NCBI GenBank assembly: GCA_032358165.1
Contig: JAALGY010000023.1
Coordinates: 1,240,001 to 1,304,000 of the forward strand
Direction of reading: 5' to 3'
Length of the DNA: 64,000 nucleotides
DNA from: Diplosphaera chodatii
Taxonomy: Eukaryota > Chlorophyta > Trebouxiophyceae > Prasiolales > Stichococcaceae
Shown: piece by piece, positions 12,217 to 23,000 of the stretch
How positions within the stretch are numbered: position 1 is the stretch's first letter
Layout of the letters: every line of letters begins with the position of its first letter
Made by a program: the position numbers and the translations under genes
The notes under the pieces: model-generated
What the model saw: only the letters and a program-made list of their open reading frames with translations
Told to the model about the DNA's origin: nothing
The model's database searches: none

Positions 12217-15002
12217 ATGGTCAGCATGGAGGCAGCTGGCCAGCAAGAAGTGTGTCGAGTGTGAGTGTGTTCTGTGCATGCATGCAAGCGCGCCGCTGCC
12301 GGCCGTTGCAGATGGTTTCAGTTGACGGCGTCGTAATGTATTTGCGGTGCCAGGTCATGAGCGAGGTGATGGCTGACAGAATATTGGCATTGCTCCCTGC
12401 AGGTGCACACGGCAGTATGCGCGCTACACCTGCCCGCGCTGCCGGTTGCGATACTGCTCCAAGGAGTGCTACCAGCAGCACAGCCAGCAGTGCACCGAGA
12501 GCTTCTCCAGGGAAAACGCCGTGGCGGAGCTGCGGTCGACGGCGGCGTCGGATGCTGAGCGGCGACAGATGCAGGAGATCCTGCATCGCGTCCATGAGAG
12601 TGACGCCGGAGCAGATATGGCGGAAGCTCTGGGGATGGACAGCCTCCACCTTCATGGCTCAGACCCTAACACAGCAGGCGGCGGCAGCGGAAGTGATGGT
12701 GATGAGGATGCGGTAAGGTTGCAGCAGCATCCAGGGAAACCCACTGTTCTTCGTCTGCACAGCTTGCTGCCTCAGCAGGGCAACTTTCCACTTGCGAAGG
12801 TAATGCAATGTTCACCGAGGCTCACATGCTTGCGGGCCAGGTGGACGACGCTGTGCCGCTGTCAGCAGCCACGCTGGAGCGGCTGCTGGCAGCGGCGCAG
12901 GATAGCGGCGGCAGCGGGCTGGATGCGGCCCTGCAGCAGCTGGACGCCCGGGAGCTGCGGGAGTTCGAGCGGTTCGTTGCTTCCGGCCAGGTGCCCTGAT
13001 ACTGCATGAGCATCTGCAGTCAACGATCTTACTGCCTGCTGAATATGCTGGAGGGTGGCACTACACCCACCTGGTAGGCTGTGCAGCTTGGTTGTGCGCG
13101 TCCAGGATGGGCTTTGCAGAGCGGCGTGATGTCTGTATGCAGGCCACTCAGCTTGTCGAGCGCTGGCAGCCATGGTGGTACCTGCCCGAGGCGGGCGAGA
13201 TGCAGCTGACGGCCCATGGCACGCGGCCTGTCAAGCCCCTGGCAGAGGCTGACACCCCGGCAGAGGAGCTGCGGCGGCAGGGCGGGGAGCCCAGCGCCAC
13301 CAGCGCCACTGATGCGTGCCCACTGCCAGAGCCCCCGTCAGAGAGGGTGGGTCAGCAACAGTTCAGCTGCCGCAACGTGTCATTCCTGACACCGTCAACG
13401 ATGACCACAGCACGTCCCACTCGTTCTGCACAGGTTGCGCCACTGCGGACGGCGACAGGACGGCCAGCATCGCCGCTTGTGCGCTGGCGCCTGCTCGAAG
13501 CTCTGTACGCCTATGCACTGGTAGGTCGGAGTGTCATGCTCCCTGCACCATACAGGTCGCTTGGTGCACTGGTATGAGCACCCAGCATCCGAATGTTGGG
13601 GCACGATGTCAGTACTCTCACCTCGCAGATGTCACGGTTGTACAATGGTCAATGGCTGACGGACGCAGCGGGCGCAGCAGCCCTACTGCTCAGCGCTGCA
13701 CCTTTTCTGGGGTAAGTACTTGGCACATGGCTGCTGTCCGTCCAGCCACAGTATCCTGAGCACCTCCGATTAGCACGCACAACAAGCATAGCATCGGGCA
13801 AGCTTGCTCTCATGACCTGGGCAGAGTCTGCAACTGTGCACCAAGATGGTGACGGTGGCCCTGCGATTGCAGGGCACAAACCGCCGCAGAGCCTGCTGCA
13901 ACAGGCGCAGAGGCAGTGCTGCAGGTAGTCACGTGTGCAACAGCACCCGGTGGGCCTGTCGCTGGTGACTGGAAGGTGACACGTACCCTGACTTCGTCAT
14001 TTGTCAAGCTCGACCCTGTGCAGATTGTCGACCTGTGCTCAGAGCTTCGACTGTGGCCAATGCGTTGTTGCGATGCTGACAGCTTGCTGTGCAGGCGGCA
14101 AACCTCATCTTGGGTGATGTGGCAGCCCTGGCGGCGCTGGGACGCGCCCCGGTGCTGTGTGCGCTGGCCGACATACAGCGGCTGGCAACTGCAGCGTCGG
14201 CAGCAGTGGCTCCCCAGCAGCAGCACAAGGTCAGCGCTGCCGCTGCAGCTGCAGCAGTGAGCACCCCGGCGCCGCAGCAGCGTGCAAGCGTGCAGCGGCC
14301 GGTGCAGCGAGGACCCAGCGGCGGGCGGCAGCACGGCGGTCGAGGTCCCAGGGGCAGCCGCGACGGCAGCGGCGCCGGCCGCACCATGCCGGCAGACAAG
14401 CAGCTGCGGCGGCAGCTGCGCCTGGCAGCGCTGCACGTCGGCAGCTTCCTGCTGCCCTGGGCCAACGAGCAGCCGCCTGGCGTGTTTGGGGACGTCGCGC
14501 GGGCGGCTGCGGATGGGTGGCAGCGCTGGCGGTGCGCATCACGGGCGATGTACACTGTCGACGAGTTATGACAACTACCTTTTGAGTGCATGATGAAGCA
14601 CTCCAAGTGCAAGCACCTGGCGCCGCTGTCTGCAGGGACGGCACGCAGTCGGCGCAGGACACAGGCAGTGTGCCAGCCAGCGCAGCTCGCATCAGTACAG
14701 CAGAGCGGCCACAGCCCAGCACTGGGCAGCAGCAGCAAGAACGAGCCAGCATCGTGGAGCTTGCAAGCACAGGCAGCCCAGCGGAGCGACTTGCTGCTGC
14801 TGATAGCCGTGGGAGTGACGGTGCCCGTGCCACAGCTGGCGATGCTGGTGGCCGTATTGGTAGCTTCACCGCCACTGCGGGACAACGTCTACCATTTCGC
14901 TCTAGCCTGGGATCGCAGCTCAGCTTCGTTTCCAAGCAAGCTGCACCGTTGCAACAGCAGCAGCACCACAGACCCCATGCTCCTATGATTGAGGAGTTGT
15001 GA
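12217..15002 (+). CDS. ZNHIT2: Zinc finger HIT domain-containing protein 2
   Basis: Exon 1 (12217-12260) begins at an ATG and splices to 12403-12712. The join creates a complete zf-HIT finger: CRVC, then YTCPRCRLRYC, then a distal CYQQHSQQC. Exon 3 is 12841-12990, with a LSAATLERLL...LREFERFVASG segment, and exon 4 starts at 13143 (VERWQPWWYLPEAG). Later parts (RWRLLEALYAYAL, LILGDVAALAALGRAP, LRLAALHVGSFLLPW) fit the helical C-terminal region of ZNHIT2. A last exon from about 14637 ends PMIEEL at stop 15000-15002. ZNHIT2 is an R2TP/TTT-associated adaptor in box C/D snoRNP and spliceosomal snRNP assembly. Splicing between about 13.7 and 14.1 kb could not be made fully consistent: two candidate acceptors near 13826 give different frames. 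The Gln/Ala-rich inserts are alga-specific. The family call rests mainly on the HIT finger and gene layout. Confidence 0.8.
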
Positions 15003-16078
15003 TTGTGTGAAGGTCAGGTTGGAAACCTGGTGCTGTCTGACAGGTCAGACAGACAAGATACAGCTGCAAGTCGAGGTGCAGCTGATGTCACGGACAGCGT
15101 CACGCTCTTTGTTGCACCCAGGCCACTTTCATTCGTCCCGATGCCGCGTGTGTTTAGGCGATCCGGCAGTCCCCCGGTAGTCGTGTCGTGCTGCTATTAC
15201 GTGTTTGTGTACTTTGTCGTATTGCTCCCCCGTGGTCCCCGTAACGTTCCCTAGAAGGACAGGTCCGTCGCACGGCCGCTGTGCAGCGCGCAGCCGGCGA
15301 TCGTTTTGCGTGTGCAACCAGCAACCTTAGTTTTGGCAGAAGGATGGAAAGCGCGTCAGCAGATTCTGCTGCTGGAACGAACCGTGACCGGCATGTCCCA
15401 CCGCGGCTGTGAGTGGTTGAAAGCCAATGCCCTGCTTGCGGATCTCTTCTATATAGCCCTACGCGAAGCCTTCAACTGTCGGGTGGCGGATGCGTGCGAG
15501 AACAGCGGTCCCGGCGATCACGTGCCGTTACCTTGTATACCCGTCCGCTGTCCTTGCACCCTTATCAAGATCTACAACCCCCATTGCCTCCTCAATTGCG
15601 ATCAAGGGCCCCAAACCCCAAGAGTGCCTGGGTGCCCAACCCACGTAAAACCCCAGTATACCGCTGTAAAGCTCACAGAAGTCAACAAAGGTTGGATCGC
15701 AATGGTCTGCGACCTCAACCGTCATCCGCAGCTGCTGTGCGGACCATGGCAACAGCGTACCAGGCGAGGCCTGCCCAATTACCGTCACCGTTGAGCGCGC
15801 CTACCGCACGGCTGCACGCACGTACCGGCAAGGGCACACGCAACAGTGTTTCGGCTGGCAGGAACCCGGCAGCATACGCGGCTGGACGAGGTGCATGCCA
15901 TGAAGAGTATTGCCAGTGCCACCGCTGCGGAGGTCCTTGCTGTGCTACAAACATTTTCAGCCACAAGCGCCGTGCCAAGAAAATTGATCCACTGGGCTTG
16001 ACTTTGTTACAGACCAGAAGTGAAGCCTGACAGCTGGTTGTGAAGCTCTGCGCAGCAGAGACCACAGCCGAGCACACC
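15003..16078. other. Intergenic region between ZNHIT2 and the methyltransferase gene
   Basis: About 1.1 kb between two genes in the same orientation. It contains several open frames of 130-205 codons, none of which resembles a known protein or shows the splice pattern of neighbouring genes. A ctatata element is present near 15450 but is too far from either gene to be assigned. The stretch probably holds the ZNHIT2 3' UTR and the methyltransferase promoter. Confidence 0.45.
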
Positions 16079-17509
16079 ATGGCGCGGCCAGCTGAGCAAG
16101 AGTGGGATGCCAAGAATTACGCCCAGCACGGTCGGTTCAACTATGAGGTCGCTGCACCAGCTATTGCCATGCTGAACCCTCAGCCAGGTGACACTACTGT
16201 CTGACCTCTGCAGCATCTGATGCGGGACTGCCATGTCCATTAACCTTTTGACAGAGTAGTTGCACACCACCGTCAATGTTCGAGATGCAGGGGATGTTGT
16301 GCTTGATGTGGGGTGCGGGGATGGTGCCGTGACTCAGCAGCTCGTGGATGCTGGCTGTGAAGTCATCGGCATCGACTGCAGTCCTCAGCTGCTTGAGGCA
16401 GCACGAGCGCGGGGGTGAGTGATGTGTGGTCCTCACCAGGCTTTGGACGCTGAAGCCTAGCAGGCTTGCCCTCCGTGTTCGCTCAGGGCGTTCGTGCGGG
16501 AGCTGTCACAGCGCCTGAAGTGGCAATGGTCCACTGGCTGATGCATCGTTGTTTGCAGGTTGACCGCTCGCCTGATGGACGGCCAGGCTCTGGACTACCA
16601 GCCGCGGTTCACCGCGGTCTTCAGCCACGCTGCACTGCACTGGATGCAAGATCACGATGCTGTGTTCCAGGTGTCCTGGGATGTCGATGTCCTGCTTGCG
16701 TGACGCAGGTGCAGTTCTGCCTTCACGCAAGCGTGCATCGGCCCTGTGCGCAGCGAAACGTGTTACCATTTTTTCAACCTGCTTATAACTAGATCACCCG
16801 GTTTCGGGTCAAATAAATTGAACTTATATGAATTTATTATTTATATTGTTTTGTAACTTTTCAAGCGCCAGAAGGGTTGCAGTTCCATTGGCACAGGGCG
16901 TTCGCCGAGCGCTGCGGCCTGGCGGACGCTTCATCGTGGATTGTGGCGGTGCTGGGAATGTGCTTTCGGTGTGAACTGCAAGTGTGAAAATGAAGCCGGT
17001 TTCCGTCATGGATCTGTGCGATCAGTCCTCTGCACGGACTCTTAAAAGTTTTCATGAACTGTGTGCAGGTCCGGGTGGCATTTGCCGCAGTGCTGGCTCA
17101 GCACGGTCTTGACCACAGGGCCGGCAACCCCTGGAATTTCGCCTCAGCTGCCGCTACGCAGAGGCGGCTTGAGGCGGCGGGTTTTACAGTCCACAGCTGT
17201 GAAACAGTACCGCGCCCGACAACCATGCCAACGCACATCTCCGGCTGGCTCGACACCTTTGCCACGCAATACTTCAGCACCGTGCCAGCGGACAAGAAGC
17301 AGCAGGTGCATAACGGCAGGGCCAATTACGTTTCTCCGAAGTCCTGGCCGGTCTGCAACGTCAATGCTGGTGGTTGGTGAAGGCAGGCGCTCGTACTGCA
17401 GGTGCGGCAGCAGGTGGTGGAAGCCCTGGAGGAGCAGCTGGACGTCGATGGCCAATGTGTTGTTGATTACGTTCGACTTCGTTTCAAGGCAGTGAAACCG
17501 CAAAAGTGA
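16079..17509 (+). CDS. Class I SAM-dependent methyltransferase
   Basis: Six exons: 16079-16187, 16291-16414, 16559-16670, 16897-16968, 17069-17305, 17402-17509. The start ATG opens MARPAEQEWDAKNYAQHGRF, followed by the SAM-binding motif VLDVGCGDGAVTQQL, an acidic GIDCSPQLLEAARARG strand, a FSHAALHWMQDH motif IV/V block, and VRRALRPGGRFIVD. The middle and C-terminal parts (NPWNFASAA, RLEAAGFTV, WLDTFATQYF) resemble trans-aconitate methyltransferase-like proteins of the Methyltransf_11/25 group. The protein of about 250 residues looks complete and ends AVKPQK. The substrate cannot be read from sequence. The intron 16671-16896 contains an organelle-like rRNA fragment. All splice phases agree with the domain, so the model is strong; the function is known only at family level. 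Confidence 0.85.
16759..16862 (-). repeat. Organellar LSU (23S-type) rRNA fragment inside an intron (NUMT/NUPT)
   Basis: Read on the minus strand, this AT-rich stretch contains GACCCGAAACCGGGTGATCT, then AGCAGGTTGA and GGTAACAC. This is the order and wording of the conserved 23S rRNA segment around E. coli position 650-700. The flanking part (16811-16862) is strongly A/T-rich, as in algal organelle rRNA expansion segments and unlike the surrounding nuclear DNA. It is antisense to the host gene and lies wholly inside intron 3. Whether it came from the mitochondrion or plastid cannot be decided by eye. Confidence 0.75.
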
Positions 17510-17758
17510 CAGCACTTGTTCCTTTTGCGAAGACTGTAGCCAGTCCCATGGCCTTGCCACTGCCAGTAGCACGCATGTCAAAACTGGGGCGTCAGCCCAG
17601 ATACGCTATGTCGATGACATACCAACGCCCCAAACCCACTACTGATTTGAGACTAGGCTCCACTGTACTGACAAAGACACAGTACACGCTCAAAGCAATT
17701 AACACTGCGCTGCTTTCTAACAAAACTGCAGCAGCAGCAGCATCCTGCTCGCTGACCC

Positions 17759-20076
17759 TCAACTGTGCGATGGGCTGAACGCCTCTTTGCCGTTCGTCAT
17801 GCCATTGGCGGCTGCGCCATTGGCCGGCAGGGTTCCTGGCTGTGCTGTCGGTGTCGCTGAGGAGGACGCTGTCGCCGACGGAGGCCCTGCCTCCGGCGAG
17901 GCTGGGCTGTTACACCCACCATAACATGTCATTCAGCTACCCTGCCCAAGCATGACATGCTGTGGCACAACAGGCCTTCAGTAAGCATCAGCACACATAC
18001 ACGGGATGGCAGGTGACCAATCGCAGCAAGCCAGGGTTGCGCTAGATGATTGGGGCAATCGAAAAGCCAAAGCAAGTTGCAGTCAGCAGACCGGCAATGG
18101 GGTTCAACCTGTACTGTGGTGAGGTGGGCGAGTACTGCGGCGAAGTTGGACTGTACTGAGGACTCGTGGGTCTGCATGCAAACGGGTTTCAGGTGTCAGA
18201 GGGACGTAATTGATGTCTGAGCAGCTTGGCAGGAGCAACGGGTGCACAAGATGTGGTTGAATGCGCATACAACGAAAGCATACTCACGAGTAGGCAGGGC
18301 TCTTAGACCCGCCGGAAGGTGAGTATCTGCAGGCACAATGCAAAGTAGGGGCTTTGCTTTGCTTCATCCACGCGTTATGTGCTGATGGCACACAGCAAGT
18401 GCATACAGCACCACGACCAACAGCATTATGCCCACTAGGGAGTTGCCATTGATCTCACGTGGGGGATGTCGGGCTGTACACTGGCGACGCGCTGCCAGAC
18501 ACACCCGGTGCGCCTGTCGGCGAGTATGCTGCAGTGCACACGGCATCAAGCTTCAGGTCATAGTGCTCCTCTGCCATCTGACGTTCGCCTCCTACCCAAG
18601 CTTGCAACAGCATGTTGGGGAGCCCATAGACTCACTGGGGGACGTGGGTGACCATGCTGGGCTGGACGGCGAGTAGGTTGTCCCCCCTTTGCCGCCCTTT
18701 TTGTCGTCCCCTCCGTTGGCTGGACTGCAATGCTCCAAACAGGTCATAGTTTGGCACAACCCGCCTGACTGGTGTAGCCACACGCATCAGTAGCCCAAGC
18801 CACGAGATATGGAATGCATGCCAGCTAAATCGTCGAGGATTTGGACCAAATTTCGACCATTGAAAACAGTATAGTTCCTCACCTGTATGCCGGGCTGGTA
18901 GGACTGCAAAGCACACACACTCCAGTTGCACCAACTGCTCTGGTTCAATGATCAACTTCGCCTAGCATGTCATGCACGACGATACTGCAAATGCTGTACC
19001 TGTATGCTGGAGAGGTGGGACTGTATGCTGGAGAGGTGGGACTGCAGTGTAGACATGAGCACAAGGTTCAGTCTGACGGTTGCACTTCAGCGAGCGAGTC
19101 GTATTCAAGGGTCCCATGGCTTGCTGGTGTCAGTCACCTGTACGCCGGCGATGTCGGGCTGTACGCAGGAGATGTTGGACTGTACGCCGGAGACGTTGGG
19201 CTGCAGTAGCAGCACAAGCATCACACAGGCTGTCAGCTGTCTGAAACGCCTCAGGCACGAAGACAACCAGCCACACAGTATGCTGGGTACTGTACCTGTA
19301 TGCCGGTGACGTCGGGCTGTAAGCTGGAGATGTTGGACTGTACGCCGGCGACGTCGGGCTGCAATGAAGGCATTGGCGCCAGTTGTCAGGCCACAGTTGC
19401 ACATTGGCAGCAGCCTCAGCCACAAGAGCAAGCATGCACACGACAGTTACCTGTACGCCGGCGATGTTGGACTGTACGCTGGCGATGTCGGACTGTATGC
19501 CGGCGATGTCGGGCTGTACGCCGGCGATGTTGGACTGCAGGGAAAAAATCAGCATGAACTGCCGAAGTGTGCAAAGAGGTGCGCTGCGCCCAAGTCAGGG
19601 CACATGGCATGCTGGCATTAGCCACCTGTACGCCGGCGATGTTGGACTGTATGCGGGCGACGTCGGACTATAAGCTGGCGACGTAGGGCTGTACGCCGGA
19701 GATGTCGGACTGTACGCTGGCGACGTCGGGCTGTAAGCGGGCGATGTCGGGCTGCAGAATAGCACATGCAAGATCGACATTGACACTGCATGCGTCGCCA
19801 ATGCCGCTAATGACCACGCAACGAGACTGGTCAGCATGTGCACAAGCACTTCTGGAACGAAACTGCAGGCACGCGCAATGCGATAGAATGTGACGCCAAA
19901 GAGTCAAAGTCTGGCAGGAGAAGGAATAATACTCACGAGTATCTGCAGTGCAGATGAGAACTGTCAGGGACAAAGGCTTCTGAATGGGAACTGTTGGAAC
20001 AGACACAATATCATAGGCACATCACTGCAGCAACCACATGCAGTGTTGCTCACCCTGGCGACGTCGGACTATAACC
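17759..20076 (-). other. RPB1: RPB1 CTD-coding exon cluster
   Basis: In transcript order: 20054-20076 (GYSPTSPG); 6-nt exon 19937-19942 (YS); 19626-19751 (126 nt, 6 heptads); 19451-19534 (84, 4); 19296-19358 (63, 3); 19138-19200 (63, 3); 19000-19041 (42, 2); 18883-18903 (21, 1). Then come an exon near 18640-18740 with a Lys/Gly-rich insert ([11 protein letters not shown]) and [13 protein letters not shown], one near 18470-18535, one near 18289-18327, one near 18116-18170 (three YSPTSPQ), and the terminal exon ending at 17759. The repeats are YSPTSPA in the body, so position 7 is Ala rather than Ser, changing to YSPTSPQ at the end. Six successive exons are exact multiples of 21 nt, and all interrupt the codon after Tyr in phase 2 (TAC AG|). 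Confidence 0.9.
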
Positions 20077-23000
20077 CTGCAGCAGGAAACACATGCACAC
20101 GTGTCAGGTCACTGACCTGCTTCCAGAAGGGTAATTGGCAGGCTAGCAGTGCACCTGTGCTTGTCCCAATATACTGATTGAAGTAGTTCAACCACATGGA
20201 CAGGGAGGATACCGGGCTGGTGGGGTTGAAGGGGCTCTGTGGGTTGAATGGGCTGAAGGGCGCAAAGCCGGGGCTCTGGCCGGGTGACATTGCCGCCTGT
20301 CCAGGACATGGAAGCATGGTGTCACTGTGCGCACTGACAGCATGTTCTGGCATGCAGGCCAGGGCAGGACAAGAACAAAATCCCGACATAAGCAGGCCTC
20401 GCACCATGGGCGTGAAAGTGATGTCTGATGAGAATGGCGACATGCCGCCCATCGGCGACGCAAGGGAGGACGGTGACATCCGCATCGAGGGCGTCATGCC
20501 TGGCGTCATTCGCGCTGCATGAACGTGTTGACAGCAGGCTCAGCAAGCAAACGAGAGGACACACAATTCCCTTGGCAGTAACACACACTCCACAAGGGGC
20601 GCAACACCACGCCCTGATGTGCTGCAACGGCCATTGATGGCAGGCACGCTGACGAGGCGGGGCAAGCAGGTGGCGCACCGGGCGTCATGCCGGCGGCAAG
20701 CGCGTCCTCCATGAGCGAGACATCAATGGCGTCGTTGAGCGCCACGTCGTCCAGCAGCAGGTCGAAGGCGCCCGTGCCCACCGGCGCCAGCTGCCCCAGC
20801 ATGATGTTGTCGCTCACGCTCTGCATTGCGTCATTCTCCGCAAATGCTGCCGCCCTGCAGTGGCACAGCGTCAGTCAAGCTCCGACAGGAGCCACTGTTG
20901 CCTGCTTGCCAGGTGCAAGAGCTGGGAGTAGGCAAGACGCGAAAATGGTGTCAGTCAATGTGGCCACAGACTGAGCATGCCTGAAGAGGATGTCAACAGT
21001 CTCCTCGAAGGAGCACTGCTGCAGCGGGCCATGGTCTGTGCGGTTGATGCCGTGCCGCGTGATGGCCATGAAGTGGCCACGGCACGTCATCACCTGCGCA
21101 ACATCGGACACGGCATCATGCAACTGCGACATGCTACCAGTCCACACACATTCACCAGCTCAGCATGACCCAAAGTGCAGTGCTCACCTCGCACAGGATG
21201 GCCAGGTGCCGGTAGTTCACATAGCTGCCGTCAAACTCGATGACACCGCGCATCTCCTGCGGATACGAGACTCCAGTGCTGACAATGTGCAAAACCCGTA
21301 TACTACGGCTGCAGACACGGTCTGCGGCCTGCACTGGACTGCATCTGATGATTGGTGTGGTTGTCACCATGACAAGGTCATACTGTCAGTCGCAGAGACA
21401 CCTTCATGAGGGCGTTGCGCGCCGCCTCAATGCCCAGCACGTCAATGATCTCGATGAGGTGGTTGGACACCGTGCGCGTGGGGTCCACCTCTGGGTGCGC
21501 CATCACCGCCAGCAGCGCCACACCTGCAGCGCAATGGGGCGCCGCTCCAATCATACCATTGGTGTGGAGGTACACGCCTTGGGTGAAGCAGCAGCAGCAG
21601 GGCAGAAATACCAGCGCTGTCCTGCTGCTGCACACCCTCAGTGTCCAGCATCCACTCGTTCTCTGTCTTGTAGGCGCCGCCTCCGGGCTCCACTGTGGTC
21701 CGCTTGGCCTCACGGATGAAGACCTTGCGGATGCCCTCCATGCCCTGGATTCCGGAGCCACGTGTGTCATCAGGTACCCAGCTGCCTACTGGAAGCACAT
21801 CAGCAGACAGGATATGGCGCAGTAGCCCAACTTCAGGCAGTGTGACTGAAACAGCATGGACAGCAGGCGCACCTGCAGCGCGACCTGCGACAGCATGGAG
21901 CCCTCGATGCGGCGCAGGAAGACATCGTCAAACTGGTCCTCCGGCGCGGCGCCCATCTCATCCTTGCCCGGCTCCTCCGTCAAGATGCGCAGCTGCAACA
22001 CAAGGGACAGGACGTCGATGTCAGGAGCAATCTGAGCATTGTGACCGACGGTGAGCACCGTGAGTGCAGCAATGTGCTGGACGGCCAACAACAGTTGAGC
22101 ATGGGCTGAACCAGCACAAGCTGCACGGAGTGCAGCCGGACTTTGCTGGACTGGGTGACGGCTGCAACAGACAGCAACAGCTGGTGCCGCACCCGCAGGA
22201 TGAGCTTCTCAGCGTTGTCATCGGAGAAGATGCAGTGCAGCTCGTCGGTGAACTCGCTGTCGATGCGCTCCGCGATGTCCGACATCGACAGCTTCTTGTC
22301 CACCATCATCTCCCTGCACGGCCAGATGACAAGAGAGGACCTTGCATGCTGCAAACCAAGACGAATCTGTTGCAGATGTCACAGGTACAAGGCTTGCAGA
22401 TGTCACAGGTACAAGGCTTGCTAATCACTAAAAGCTGGAGGGGTAGGTAGGCAGGATCAGCTGCGTCACTGGATGTGCTGCTGGGAGGAGCGCACCGGTT
22501 GAGCTCAATGCGGAGCAGCCAGGGCGACATGCGGCGCGTCTTCTCGTCCTCGCCCAGCTCGAAGTAGCTCTGCACCAGCTCCTTGTCCTCCTCGATGTAT
22601 GTGTCCTGCAGCAGTGCAACAATCAAATATTGCAACCGTTGGCCATGTCCAGCAAACAGTGGCACCTCGATGACAGTACGGCGCACAGCATCTGCATAAA
22701 GCTGCGACCAGTTTGGAGCTTGTGAGTAGACGAGAGTTTCACATCAGGGATGGGGTCGTAGTAGATCTCGGTGGCCTCGGTGACGCGCTTCAGCGTGGTG
22801 TACTCCAGGCTGCACTGCACGTTCTTGGCCGCCTCACGATCCCGCGCCGCGTCGCCCACCTGTGACGGGGAGCACCACAGGTGAAGCAGGCATCAGCACA
22901 GCAGCTCTGCAGTCGGTGAGATATAACTGCACCGCTCACTGGCAGATGGGCATGTTTTAATCACAGCCCTGCAAAGTTGACATACGGCGGCACAGTGCAA

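Noticed and set aside
15306..16030. Overlapping 162- and 205-codon frames upstream of the methyltransferase
   Set aside because: No family resemblance and no splice pattern, and composition is like intergenic DNA. They are probably chance frames in the promoter and UTR.
18592..18955. Separate small gene with [13 protein letters not shown]
   Set aside because: The segment is a CTD exon of RPB1 read through its introns.
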